A stretch of DNA of 64,000 bases, from positions 496,001-560,000 of the forward strand of contig JASGHI010000003.1 of assembly GCA_049841155.1 (NCBI GenBank), written 5' to 3'. Source of the stretch: ZC4RG30 sp049841155 (lineage in GTDB: Bacteria; Pseudomonadota; Gammaproteobacteria; Steroidobacterales; Steroidobacteraceae). Below the pieces are notes generated by a model that did no database searches, had not been told where the DNA came from, and saw only the letters and a list, made by a program, of their open reading frames with translations. The position numbers and the translations under genes are program-made. The stretch's first letter is position 1; each line of letters opens with the position of its first letter. Shown piece by piece: positions 35,461 to 44,416 of this stretch.

Positions 35461-37542
35461 TTACCACACCCTGACCCGTTCAGCTGGCGCCAGGTACAGC
35501 TGCTGTCCGGGCTGCACGTCGAAGGCCGCGTACCAGTCATCCAGGTTGCGCACGGTCTGTGCCCGGAAGCGCGCCGGAGCGTGTTCGTCGGTGGCCACCT
35601 GCGCGCGCAATGCCGCCTCGCGGACCTTCTCCCGCCAGGACTGCGCATAGGCGAGGAAGAACCGCTGATCGCCGGTGAGGCCGTCGATCACCGGCGCCGG
35701 CTTGCCGCCGAGGGATTGATGATAGGCATCCAGCGCGACTGCGAGCCCGGCCAGATCGGCAATGTTCTCGCCCAGCTCCTGCCGGCCGTTCAGATGCAGG
35801 CCCGGCAGCGCCTCGTAGGCATCGTACTGCGCCGCCAGCCGCTGGCCGCTGGCATCGAAATGGGCTGCATCCTCAGGCGTCCACCAGTTCTTCAACCTGC
35901 CTTCGGCGTCGAACTGCGCGCCCAGATTATCGAAGCTGTGGCTGATCTCGTGGCCGATGGTCGCGCCGATGCTGCCGTAGTTGGCGGCGTCGTCGGCTTC
36001 GGGGTCGAAGAACGGCACTTCGAGAATGGCCGCCGGGAAATTCAGCGCATTCTGCAGCGGCAGGTTCACCGCGTTGACGGTCTGCGGCGTCATCCACCAT
36101 TCGTCCCGGTCGGGCGCCTTGCCGAGCTTCGCCAGCTGGTGACGGTATTCGGCAAGCTGGGCGCGCTGGTGGTTCCCCAGGGGATCGTCCGCATGGATTT
36201 CAAGCTCCGAATAGTCGCGCCAGCGGTCGGGATATCCCACGCCCACGCGGATCGTCGCCACCTTGGCTTTGGCCTTTTCCTTCGTCGCGGCGCTCATCCA
36301 GTCCAGCTGATCGATACGCCGGGGAAATACCGCCAGCAGGCTCGCCACCATCTGCCGCACATGCTCGCGCGAGGCGGCCGGGAAATACTTGGCAACGTAG
36401 GCCTTGCCCACCGCGTCGCCCAGATCGTTGCTCAGTAGTGCCAGTGCGCGCTGCGGCCGCTCACGCTGTTTCGGCGTGCCCTGCAGCACCGTGCCGTGGA
36501 AACCGAAAGCCAGTTCGCCGAAGGCGCGCGGCAGAAAAGCGGCAGCCTGGTCGATGGCGTGGAAGGTCAACCAGTCCTTCCACGCCTGCAGGGGCTCTCG
36601 CGCCACCAGCTTCGAGATTCCCTTCACCGCCTCCGGCTGCCAGACATCCACTTGCGCCTGCTGATCCAGTCCCGCGGCGTGGAAGAAAGTGTTCCACTCC
36701 ATGCCCGGCGCCTGCCGCGTGAAGTCCTTCGTTGCCCACAGGGTGCCGGCCTTGTGGATGTCCTGGGTGTCGGTGATGGCGGCATGCGCTCGGGCGATCT
36801 TCTCTTCCAGCGCATAGATGGCCTGAGCCTTCTCCGGCGCATCGGCGATGCCTGCCTGCCGCAGCAATGCCGCGATGTAGTCGCGGTACTTGCCGCGCAC
36901 TTCGCCCATCGATTGGTCCGCGGAGAGATAGTAGCTTCGGTCCGGCATGCCGAGGCCGCCCTGCAGCAGATAGGCGATGTTGCGCTCCGGCGCATCCAGC
37001 CCCTGGCTGACGAACAGGCCGAACAGGTTGTCGGTGTGGAAGTTGGTCGCGTTGAGTGGATCGACGTCGGCGCGCAGCGTCGCGCCCAGCGTGCGGGCCA
37101 GTGCGCTGCGGTCGGTGATGGCGGCGATGGCCGAGAGCTGTGGCTGCAGCGGCGCCATGGCGCGGGCTTCGATGCCGGCCTCGTCCATGAAGGCGCGGTA
37201 GTAGTCCGCGATGCGGGCATCGTCGCCGCCGGCGGCGGGCTGGCCCGCGACGAGGGTCTGCACCAGTTCCTGCTGCCGCCGTTCAGCCAGTTCGAGCGTC
37301 TGCAGGAAGGAGCCGGTGCGGGAGCGGTCTTCGGGAATCTGTGCCGTGTTTCTCCAGCCGCCGTTGGCGTAGTTGTCGAAGTCCTCTCCCGGCGCGACGG
37401 CCCGATCCAGGCCCGCAAGATCCACGCCGACCGTCGGCGCAGCGGCGGGGGTGGCGCCGCCGGATACCGGCGCACGATGACAGGCCGTCAGCATCAGTGC
37501 ACCGGCGGCAATGAAGATCGCGGAACGGAGGGTATGGTGCAT
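35461..37542 (-). CDS. M13-family zinc metallopeptidase, lipoprotein (PepO-like)
   Basis: A 693-residue secreted endopeptidase. Its lipobox (AAGALMLTAC, cysteine 21) anchors it to the envelope. The catalytic motif IGHEISHSFDNLGAQFD (HExxH) and the third ligand motif ELGENIADLAGLAVALDAY (ENxAD) are intact, and the C-terminus VRVW matches the family. PepO enzymes cleave short peptides in the periplasm. ATG 37542 is preferred because the lipobox then sits at the right distance and GGGG lies just upstream; ATG 37560 is also in frame. Confidence 0.9.
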   Translation of the reverse strand: MHHTLRSAIFIAAGALMLTACHRAPVSGGATPAAAPTVGVDLAGLDRAVAPGEDFDNYANGGWRNTAQIPEDRSRTGSFLQTLELAERRQQELVQTLVAGQPAAGGDDARIADYYRAFMDEAGIEARAMAPLQPQLSAIAAITDRSALARTLGATLRADVDPLNATNFHTDNLFGLFVSQGLDAPERNIAYLLQGGLGMPDRSYYLSADQSMGEVRGKYRDYIAALLRQAGIADAPEKAQAIYALEEKIARAHAAITDTQDIHKAGTLWATKDFTRQAPGMEWNTFFHAAGLDQQAQVDVWQPEAVKGISKLVAREPLQAWKDWLTFHAIDQAAAFLPRAFGELAFGFHGTVLQGTPKQRERPQRALALLSNDLGDAVGKAYVAKYFPAASREHVRQMVASLLAVFPRRIDQLDWMSAATKEKAKAKVATIRVGVGYPDRWRDYSELEIHADDPLGNHQRAQLAEYRHQLAKLGKAPDRDEWWMTPQTVNAVNLPLQNALNFPAAILEVPFFDPEADDAANYGSIGATIGHEISHSFDNLGAQFDAEGRLKNWWTPEDAAHFDASGQRLAAQYDAYEALPGLHLNGRQELGENIADLAGLAVALDAYHQSLGGKPAPVIDGLTGDQRFFLAYAQSWREKVREAALRAQVATDEHAPARFRAQTVRNLDDWYAAFDVQPGQQLYLAPAERVRVW

Positions 37543-37584
37543 GAGGATTCCCCGAGGCATGGGTCGCAATTATCGCGCCGGGCT

Positions 37585-39597
37585 TCAGCCCAGTTCGAGC
37601 AATCTGGCCTTGAGTCCTTCGATGGCGTCGCGGCAGGCGGCCGCCTCCTCGAACTCCAGGTTGCGGGCGTGCTTGAGCATTTCGCCTTCCAGCCGGCGGA
37701 TCTCCCGCCCCAGCTGCTCCGGCGTGAGCGCTGCGGCATCGCGCACGGGTGCCGCCCTGCCCTTGCCGCGCCGCGCCGGGGTTTCGGGCTCGGAGCGCGC
37801 ACCCTCCAGCACGTCGGTGACGGCCTTCTGCACGCCGCGCGGCGTGATGCCGTGCTCGGCATTGAAGGCCAGCTGCTTGTCGCGCCGCCGCGTGGTCTCG
37901 GCCATGGCGCGCTCCATGGAGCCAGTGATGCGGTCCGCATACAGGATGGCGCGTCCGTTGAGGTTGCGCGCCGCGCGGCCGATGGTCTGGATCAGCGCGC
38001 CTTCGGAACGCAGGAAACCTTCCTTGTCCGCATCGAGAATCGCCACCAGCGACACCTCGGGCATGTCCAGGCCCTCGCGCAGCAGGTTGATGCCGACGAT
38101 GGCGTCGAACTTGCCGAGGCGCAGGTCGCGGATGATTTCCATGCGCTCCACTGTATCCACGTCCGAGTGCAGGTAGCGCACCTTCACGCCGTGTTCGGTG
38201 AGGTATTCGGTGAGGTCTTCGGCCATGCGCTTGGTCAGCGTGGTGACCAGCGCGCGCTCGCCGTGCGCCACGCAGAGATTGATTTCCGAGAGCACGTCGT
38301 CGACCTGCGTGGCCACCGGGCGCACCTGCACCTGGGGGTCGACCAGGCCCGTGGGGCGCACCACCTGCTCCACCACCTGCCCCGACTTGCGCGCTTCATA
38401 GGGGCCGGGCGTGGCGGAGACGAAGATCATCTGCGGTGCCACGGCCTCCCATTCCTCGAACTTCAGCGGCCGGTTGTCCAGCGCCGAGGGCAGCCGGAAG
38501 CCGTACTCCACCAGGGTCTCCTTGCGCGAGCGGTCGCCCTTGTACATGGCGCCCAGCTGCGGAATGGTCTGATGGCTCTCGTCCACGATGAGCAGCGCAT
38601 CGGGCGGCAGATAGTCGTAGAGACAGGGTGGCGGTTCGCCGGGCTGGCGCCCCGAGAGATAGCGCGAATAGTTCTCGATGCCCTGGCAATAGCCGATCTC
38701 GCGGATCATCTCCAGGTCGAAGGTGGTGCGCTGCTGCAGGCGCTGGGCTTCCACCAGCTTGTTGTTCTCGTACAGCGCAGCCAGCCGCAGCCGCAGGTCC
38801 TCGCGGATCTCGTCCATGGCGCTCACGAGCCGCTCGCGCGGCGTCACGAAGTGGGTGCCGGGATACACGGTGTAACGCGGAATCCTGGCGCGTACCTCGC
38901 CGGTGAGCGGATCGAAGCGCGAGAGGTTCTCGATCTCGTCGTCGAACAGCTCGACGCGGATGGCATCGCGGTCGGATTCGGCCGGGAAGATGTCGATCAC
39001 ATCGCCGCGCACGCGGTAGCAGCCTTGGGTGAAGTCCACGTCGTTGCGGGTGTATTGCATCTCGGCCAGGCGCCGCAGCAGGTTGCGCTGGTCCAGCCTG
39101 TCGCCGCGCTTCAGGTGCAGCACCATCGCCAGGTAGGCCTCCGGATCGCCGAGGCCGTAGATGGAGGACACCGTCGCCACGATGATGGTGTCGCGCCGTT
39201 CCAGCAGCGCCTTGGTGGCCGACAGCCGCATCTGTTCGATGTGCTCGTTCACCGAGGAATCCTTCTCGATGTAGGTGTCCGAGGACGGCACATAGGCTTC
39301 GGGCTGGTAGTAGTCGTAGTACGAGACGAAGTACTCCACCGCGTTGCGCGGGAAGAAGGACTTGAACTCGCCATACAGCTGCGCCGCCAGCGTCTTGTTG
39401 TGCGCGATGACCAGCGTCGGCCGCTGCACGGCCTGGATCACGTTGGCGATGGTGTAGGTCTTGCCCGAGCCGGTGACGCCCAGCAAGGTCTGGGCGGCAA
39501 GGCCGGACTCGATGCCCTCGACCAGGCGCGCGATGGCCTGCGGCTGGTCGCCCGCCGGCTGGTAGCTGGCTTCGATGGAAAATGCGTCTGTCTGCAT
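37585..39597 (-). CDS. uvrB: excinuclease ABC subunit B
   Basis: A 670-residue DNA-repair helicase-like protein. The Walker A is in LLGVTGSGKTYTIANV, the beta-hairpin in FVSYYDYYQPEAYVP, the DEAD-like box in LLIVDESH, then helicase motifs GINLLREGLDMPEVSLV and QTIGRAARNLNGRAI, and the C-terminal UVR domain (RRLEGEMLKHARNLEFEEAAACRD). ATG 39597 is preferred to GTG 39609. Normal length; divergent from the aminotransferase gene 67 bases away. Confidence 0.97.
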   Translation of the reverse strand: MQTDAFSIEASYQPAGDQPQAIARLVEGIESGLAAQTLLGVTGSGKTYTIANVIQAVQRPTLVIAHNKTLAAQLYGEFKSFFPRNAVEYFVSYYDYYQPEAYVPSSDTYIEKDSSVNEHIEQMRLSATKALLERRDTIIVATVSSIYGLGDPEAYLAMVLHLKRGDRLDQRNLLRRLAEMQYTRNDVDFTQGCYRVRGDVIDIFPAESDRDAIRVELFDDEIENLSRFDPLTGEVRARIPRYTVYPGTHFVTPRERLVSAMDEIREDLRLRLAALYENNKLVEAQRLQQRTTFDLEMIREIGYCQGIENYSRYLSGRQPGEPPPCLYDYLPPDALLIVDESHQTIPQLGAMYKGDRSRKETLVEYGFRLPSALDNRPLKFEEWEAVAPQMIFVSATPGPYEARKSGQVVEQVVRPTGLVDPQVQVRPVATQVDDVLSEINLCVAHGERALVTTLTKRMAEDLTEYLTEHGVKVRYLHSDVDTVERMEIIRDLRLGKFDAIVGINLLREGLDMPEVSLVAILDADKEGFLRSEGALIQTIGRAARNLNGRAILYADRITGSMERAMAETTRRRDKQLAFNAEHGITPRGVQKAVTDVLEGARSEPETPARRGKGRAAPVRDAAALTPEQLGREIRRLEGEMLKHARNLEFEEAAACRDAIEGLKARLLELG

Positions 39598-39663
39598 GGG
39601 TTGAACCACCTAATATACCGTCCGCGGCCACCTTTCGCGCCGTTCAACAACGGCGGATTCCCC

Positions 39664-40851
39664 GTGCCCCTGCAGATCGCCCAGCGTGTCGCCCGTGTCA
39701 AACCCTCCGCCACCCTCGCCGTCACTGCGCGTGCCGCCCAGATGCGCCGTGAGGGCAAGGACGTCATCAGCATGTCGGTCGGCGAGCCGGATTTCGACAC
39801 GCCGGCGCATATCGGCGAGGCCGGCATCGCCGCCATCCGCGAGGGCTTCACGCGCTACACCAATGCCGACGGCATGCCGGAACTCAAGGACGCCATCATC
39901 GCCAAGTTCCAGCGCGACAATGGCCTCACCTACGAGCGCAACCAGATCCTGGTCTCCACCGGCGCCAAACAGACGCTGTTCAACCTGTGCATGGCGGTGC
40001 TGAACCCGGGCGACGAGGTCATCATCCCGGCGCCGTACTGGGTGTCCTACCCCGACATGGCGCTGCTGGCCGACGGCCTGCCCGTCACACCCGATGGTCC
40101 CGCCTCGCAGGGCTACAAGATCACCGCGCGGCAGCTGGAAGCGGCCATCACGCCGCGCACCCGCCTTTTCATGCTCAATTCGCCCAGCAACCCCACCGGC
40201 GCCGCCTACACCCGCCCGGAGCTGGCAGCGCTGGGCGAGGTGCTGCTGCGGCATCCGCGCATCCTCATCGGCACCGACGACATCTACGAGAAGATCTACT
40301 GGGGCACCGAGCCCTTCTCGAGCTTCGCTCAGGTGAACCCCGCCCTCTACGGCCGCACCATCACCATCAATGGCTGCTCCAAGGGCTATGCCATGACGGG
40401 CTGGCGCATCGGCTACTGCGGGGGACCGAAGGAAATCGTTGCCGCCATGGCCACGGTGCAGGGGCAGTCCACCACCAATGCCTCCAGCATCAGCCAGCGC
40501 GCGGCCATCGCGGCGCTGACCGGACCGGACGAGCAGATGCGGCGCATGAACTCCGTGTTCAAGACGCGGCACGACTTCTTCGTCGCCGGCCTCAACGCCC
40601 TGCCCGGCATCACCTGCCTGCCCGCCAGCGGCACCTTCTATGCCTTCTGCGATGTGCGCGGCGCCATGGAGCACCTGGGCCTCAAGGACGACAATGCCCT
40701 TGCCGAGTTCATCCTCAACGAGGCGCTGGTGGCCGGCGTCGCCGGTTCCAGCTTCGGCGCGCCGGGACATCTGCGGCTGTCTTTTGCCTGCAGCACCGAA
40801 ACACTGGAGAAGGCGCTGCAGCGCATGGGCAAGGCCCTCGCGGCATCCTGA
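39664..40851 (+). CDS. class I pyridoxal-phosphate aminotransferase (aspartate aminotransferase type)
   Basis: A 395-residue fold-type I aminotransferase of the 1-alpha/AspB group. Its motifs are MSVGEPDFDTPAHI, VSTGAKQTLFNLC, NSPSNPTGAAYTR, TDDIYEKIYW and the PLP lysine motif INGCSKGYAMTGWRIGY. The C-terminal arginine motif is GHLRLSFAC. Probable aspartate/2-oxoglutarate specificity, possibly broader. Start is GTG 39664, the only codon in frame that gives the conserved MPLQIAQRVARVKPSATLAV beginning. Confidence 0.92.
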   Translation: MPLQIAQRVARVKPSATLAVTARAAQMRREGKDVISMSVGEPDFDTPAHIGEAGIAAIREGFTRYTNADGMPELKDAIIAKFQRDNGLTYERNQILVSTGAKQTLFNLCMAVLNPGDEVIIPAPYWVSYPDMALLADGLPVTPDGPASQGYKITARQLEAAITPRTRLFMLNSPSNPTGAAYTRPELAALGEVLLRHPRILIGTDDIYEKIYWGTEPFSSFAQVNPALYGRTITINGCSKGYAMTGWRIGYCGGPKEIVAAMATVQGQSTTNASSISQRAAIAALTGPDEQMRRMNSVFKTRHDFFVAGLNALPGITCLPASGTFYAFCDVRGAMEHLGLKDDNALAEFILNEALVAGVAGSSFGAPGHLRLSFACSTETLEKALQRMGKALAAS

Positions 40852-40919
40852 ATTTCCTCTACCAGACGGGTACGGCGCAGACTTATGATCTGGCCGACAG
40901 AGTCAGGGGGGAAGCTGAC

Positions 40920-42899
40920 ATGAAGGATGAAACCGAAGGTTCCGCGGAATCCAGTGGCACGGAACCGGAACCTGCAACGGCTTCGCGCCGGGTATTTCTC
41001 GGTGCTGCCACGCTGGCGATGGCGGGCGTGGGCGGCGCGGTAAAGACCCGGACCGCCGCGGCAACACCGGATGATCCGCCGATCAAGGTCCAGGAGCTGT
41101 TCACACAGTCATTGAACGCCGAGCCGCGCCGCGCCGACTTCAGCGGGCCGCGCGGCATCTCCGGCGCACAGGTTTTCGCGAACCTGTGTGCCGACGAGAA
41201 GCTGGCGGCCATGTTCATGGCACCCGGCAACTACACCATCACCCATGAGATCGCGCAGGTGGGCATTCCCAGCTACGGCGGCCGTTCGGAGGGGTCGATG
41301 TGCGCGGCCGCCGATGGCTTCACCCGTGCCAGTGGCGAAGTGGCGGCCTGTTCGGGGACCGAGGGGCCCGGCTTCGCGCACATGATCATGTACATGGGGA
41401 GCGCGCATTTCGCCAATACGCCACTGCTGTGCCTGGCCAGCAACCGCACGCTCGCGTCCGAGGATTCGAACAAGAGCATCCAGTTCCTGTACCAGCAGAA
41501 CCTGAGCCAGGGACTGCGCAAGTACGGCAAGCGCATCACCGCTCCCGAAAGGATCTACGAATACGGCAGCTATGCCTTCCGCAACCTCAAGAGCGGCGTG
41601 CCGGGGCTGGTGCACCTGGACTTCCCGGCGGAGGTCGCCGAGGCGCGCTTCACCGATCCGGCAAAGCTCGTGAACCGGTTCGAGGCCAGCCGCTACCGGA
41701 CCGATTCCCGCGCCGCGGCGCACCCGGCGGAGGTGCGCAAGGCCGTCGAGATGATCGCCAAAGCCGAGCGCCCCGTGATCGTCGCCGGATATGGCGTGAT
41801 GTGGCGGCGCGCCTGGGAGCCGCTGTGGCGCGCGGCCGAGCGCAACGACATACCGATGGTCGGCGCCGGGCCGGTACGGGGTGCTGTGCCGGACGATCAC
41901 CGCCTGTCGGCCAACATGGCAAACGAGGCGTTGCTCAGCGCCGACCTGGTCGTGGTCATCGGGCAATATCTGATGCCCAGTGTGGGCGACTGGACCTTCG
42001 AGCCGGGCGTGCCCACGATCCGCGTCCATCCCGAGGCCGAGGATATTGGCCGCAACTGGCCGGTGGATCTGGGCATCGTCAGCGATGAACAGTACTTCCT
42101 CGAGGCGCTGGCCGATGCGCTGCCGCGGCGCAAGCGCGACAGCTGGGTGGCCGAGGTTCGCGCGGCGACGGCAAAGCGCGTCGCGTATCTCGACGGCATC
42201 TACAAGTCCGGACTGGACCACAGCCAGGCGACCAACACGATCCATCCGTCGGTGTTGTGCCAGGAAGTCCACAATTTCCTCTACAAGGGCAGGATCGATC
42301 CCAGGCAGACCGTCACCGGCTATGACGGCATGGCTACCGGCTTTTACGCGGGGCAATGGCTGCGCGCTTTCCGTCCCGCACAGGAGATCGTGCCGCTCTA
42401 CCAGTTTGGTGCGATGGGTCCGGCCATGGCCATGATGCTCGGCGCTTCGGTTGCCGTGCAACGCGGTGTGGGCAACCAGGCCAGCCACTCCGGCGCTCCG
42501 GTCTTCGTCCTCACCGGCGATGCCTGTGCGAACTACAGTCTTTTCGAGATCGATACGGCCCAGAAATACCGGATCCCGATCATCACGCTGGTCTACAACA
42601 ACGATTGCTGGGGCAGTTTCGGCACCGCGGCAGCCACGCCGCGCGCCACGCACCTGCATCTGTTCCAGGAAAAGGTCCGCTACGACAAGATGGCCGAGGC
42701 CCTCGGCGCCCGCGGCGCCTATGTCCACACGCCCGAGCAGCTGCGCGCGGCTCTCCAGGCCGCCTATGACGAGGCCGTGCGTGACAAGACCTCCACGGTC
42801 ATCAACTGCCAGGGCCTGCGGGACTTTTCCATCGCCTCGAAATTCCCTAATACGCTGGGTTTCTCGCCGGAGCCGGGTGTCGGCGCCCTGATGCATTGA
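40920..42899 (+). CDS. Tat-exported thiamine diphosphate-dependent enzyme (acetolactate synthase-like)
   Basis: A 659-residue three-domain ThDP enzyme. Residues 22-45 are a twin-arginine signal (SRRVFLGAATLAMAG), so the folded holoenzyme should be sent across the inner membrane, which is unusual for the family. The PYR domain holds the conserved glutamate in GGRSEGSMCAAADGFTRASG (about residue 124). The central domain follows (VIVAGYGVMWRRAW). The PP domain has the cofactor motif GDACAN...24 residues...NNDCWGSF (about 532-562). Reaction unknown; decarboxylation or oxidation of a 2-keto acid is inferred. A cytochrome c and an unknown gene follow directly. ATG 40920 has GGGGGGAAG upstream. Confidence 0.85.
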   Translation: MKDETEGSAESSGTEPEPATASRRVFLGAATLAMAGVGGAVKTRTAAATPDDPPIKVQELFTQSLNAEPRRADFSGPRGISGAQVFANLCADEKLAAMFMAPGNYTITHEIAQVGIPSYGGRSEGSMCAAADGFTRASGEVAACSGTEGPGFAHMIMYMGSAHFANTPLLCLASNRTLASEDSNKSIQFLYQQNLSQGLRKYGKRITAPERIYEYGSYAFRNLKSGVPGLVHLDFPAEVAEARFTDPAKLVNRFEASRYRTDSRAAAHPAEVRKAVEMIAKAERPVIVAGYGVMWRRAWEPLWRAAERNDIPMVGAGPVRGAVPDDHRLSANMANEALLSADLVVVIGQYLMPSVGDWTFEPGVPTIRVHPEAEDIGRNWPVDLGIVSDEQYFLEALADALPRRKRDSWVAEVRAATAKRVAYLDGIYKSGLDHSQATNTIHPSVLCQEVHNFLYKGRIDPRQTVTGYDGMATGFYAGQWLRAFRPAQEIVPLYQFGAMGPAMAMMLGASVAVQRGVGNQASHSGAPVFVLTGDACANYSLFEIDTAQKYRIPIITLVYNNDCWGSFGTAAATPRATHLHLFQEKVRYDKMAEALGARGAYVHTPEQLRAALQAAYDEAVRDKTSTVINCQGLRDFSIASKFPNTLGFSPEPGVGALMH

Positions 42900-42926
42900 G
42901 TGCGACATGACGGGGAGAATCAGGTG

Positions 42927-43229
42927 ATGCGCAGCGTGAAGTTCCTGGTCGCGGCCGGGACGATGGCGGTCGCGGTTGGCGGAGCCAGCGGCTCATTTGC
43001 CCAGTCGCCCGAGGATGGCAACGGGAAGAGTCTGTTCGTCCGCGCCTGCTCCGATTGCCACGACATCAACACCACCATCCAGCGGCGGATGAGCGAGAGC
43101 GAATGGCTGGCCATGGTCAACCGCATGGTCGATCTTGGCGCCAAGGCAAGTCCCGAGGAGATCGAGGCCATTGCGGCCTATCTCAACACCTACTACGGAC
43201 TGACGCCCAGGAAACCGGCCAGCAAGTGA
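42927..43229 (+). CDS. small periplasmic c-type cytochrome
   Basis: A 100-residue protein. A signal peptide (VKFLVAAGTMAVAVGGASGSFAQ, given in part) is followed by a mono-heme domain with FVRACSDCHDINTTIQ and the helix pair SEWLAMVNRMVDLGAKASPEEIEAIAAYL. A distal Met ligand could be one of the two in VNRMVDLG/RRMSES. The layout resembles small electron-transfer cytochromes attached to periplasmic dehydrogenases. It starts 27 bases after the ThDP gene and is probably its electron acceptor. ATG 42927 is preferred; GGGGAG lies upstream. Confidence 0.82.
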   Translation: MRSVKFLVAAGTMAVAVGGASGSFAQSPEDGNGKSLFVRACSDCHDINTTIQRRMSESEWLAMVNRMVDLGAKASPEEIEAIAAYLNTYYGLTPRKPASK

Positions 43230-43231
43230 GC

Positions 43232-43753
43232 ATGGCCGCATCGATGCAGAACGCCGGCAAAGGGGCAACCCTCGTCGAGGGGGCTGCCGCTGTCGACCAG
43301 GTGCTGCGTTCGTTCGCCGATCGCGGTGCGTTCCGCAGTTTCGACGCCAGCCGGGGCAAGGGCGGTACGCATGTCTTCCGGTTCGGCTGGTTGCGCGACC
43401 GCGTATTCACGCTGGTTTACGATCCACGCGGCAGCCGGATGAAGATGCCCGGGTTGTTCATCGCGGCGCCCCGGAATCCGCCGATGGCGGCCAATCTGCG
43501 CAGCTACCTGAAGACGATGGCTGCAGAGGATCGTCCGCCACATCGCAGGGTGGACCCTGCCCGCATGCGCGTATCGGTGCGCAGTGCCGCCAACGACATC
43601 GACCTGCTTGCCCATGTCACGGAACCCGACGCCGGCTGGGCAGCGAGGAAGCTGATCTCCCTGGTCAACGAGATCTACATGATGTTCCTCAGTGACCCGC
43701 TCTACTACGAATACCGGGTCAAGATATTCAACGCCCACCCGGATTGGGGCTGA
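43232..43753 (+). CDS. conserved hypothetical protein in the ThDP/cytochrome operon
   Basis: A 173-residue soluble protein of unknown family. It has no signal peptide and no membrane segment, and contains several Arg-rich segments (DPARMRVSVRSAANDIDLLAH) and an aromatic C-terminus (DPLYYEYRVKIFNAHPDWG). The first half looks like a small alpha/beta domain (AAVDQVLRSFADRGAFRSFD, HVFRFGWLRDRVFTLVYDP). Its ATG is two bases after the cytochrome stop, so it is the third cistron. It might be an assembly factor or regulator for the exported pair; this is guesswork. Confidence 0.65.
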   Translation: MAASMQNAGKGATLVEGAAAVDQVLRSFADRGAFRSFDASRGKGGTHVFRFGWLRDRVFTLVYDPRGSRMKMPGLFIAAPRNPPMAANLRSYLKTMAAEDRPPHRRVDPARMRVSVRSAANDIDLLAHVTEPDAGWAARKLISLVNEIYMMFLSDPLYYEYRVKIFNAHPDWG

Positions 43754-43877
43754 TGATCGCCGGCTGCCTGGCCGGGCCACCCTGAAATCGCCGCCGATCG
43801 AGCATGATCCCTTGACGGGACCGGCCGGTTCTTGAAGAATCGCGGCCTCTTTTGAGCGGGCTTCCTGCCCGAACCGT

Positions 43878-43952
43878 TCCCCGGTAGCTCAGCGGTAGAG
43901 CGTCGGACTGTTAATCCGTTGGTCGTTGGTTCGATTCCAACCCGGGGAGCCA
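43878..43952 (+). tRNA. tRNA-Asn (GTT anticodon)
   Basis: A 75-nt cloverleaf: acceptor TCCCCGG/CCGGGGA, D-arm GTAGCTCAGCGGTAGAGC, anticodon stem CGGAC...TCCG with anticodon GTT, T-arm GTTGGTTCGATTCCAAC, discriminator G and encoded CCA. I looked for an attachment-site duplication of its 3' end downstream in the window and saw none. Confidence 0.97.
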
Positions 43953-44021
43953 ATCAAAACAACCGCTTAGGATTTCGGGTCGTGCTGCCATCGCACACCG
44001 ATTGCTTGCGCGCCCGGGTCG

Positions 44022-44393
44022 TCAGCCCGCAATCCGCAGTTTGACGATCCATCCCAGTCCGTGTGGCGAGTCGTTGATCAGCCGCGGCCGTTCCAGCAGT
44101 TCAGTGTTCACCTCGTCGACGACACCCTCAAGCGGTGCGACCACGTCGACAACCGTCTTGAGCGTCTCGACGGTTCCGATGGTTTCGCCTGCGCAGACAC
44201 GCCGGCCAGGCTCTGGCAATTCCACGAAGATGAAGTTTCCCGTGGCGTCGACGATTTCCCGGGTGACACCGATCGTCACTACATCGCCACTACTGCGGAC
44301 CCACATGTGCCCGCTCATGGGCACGGATGGATCCGCGTCGATATCGATATCCTGACCCAATGGAGTAGAGCGCTCACCACCGAATGGTGGCAA
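44022..44393 (-). CDS. GcvH-like lipoyl-domain protein, stand-alone
   Basis: A 123-residue protein of the glycine cleavage H family. WVRSSGDVVTIGVTREIVDA, NFIFVELPEPGRRVCAGE and the lipoylation segment GTVETLKTVVDVVAPLEG with the lysine in place are followed by VVDEVNTELLERPRLINDSPHG. No gcvT or gcvP is near, and its partner is a GGCT-like gene, so it may carry lipoate for another system. Start is TTG 44393 with GAGGA seven bases upstream; the next in-frame ATG (44318) would leave too short an N-terminus. Confidence 0.8.
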   Translation of the reverse strand: MPPFGGERSTPLGQDIDIDADPSVPMSGHMWVRSSGDVVTIGVTREIVDATGNFIFVELPEPGRRVCAGETIGTVETLKTVVDVVAPLEGVVDEVNTELLERPRLINDSPHGLGWIVKLRIAG

Positions 44394-44416
44394 GCGCCCG
44401 TCCTCGCAATGCAGGG

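Noticed and set aside
36496..39663. Open frame of over 1,000 codons antisense to uvrB and the M13 peptidase, continuous with the aminotransferase frame
   Set aside because: GC-rich DNA commonly leaves the antisense frame open; the translation is Arg/His/Gly-rich low-complexity sequence and only the part after 39664 matches a protein family.
43878..43952. tRNA-Asn as an attachment site for an integrated element
   Set aside because: No integrase gene and no repeated 3' tRNA end are seen downstream; the following genes look like ordinary chromosomal units.
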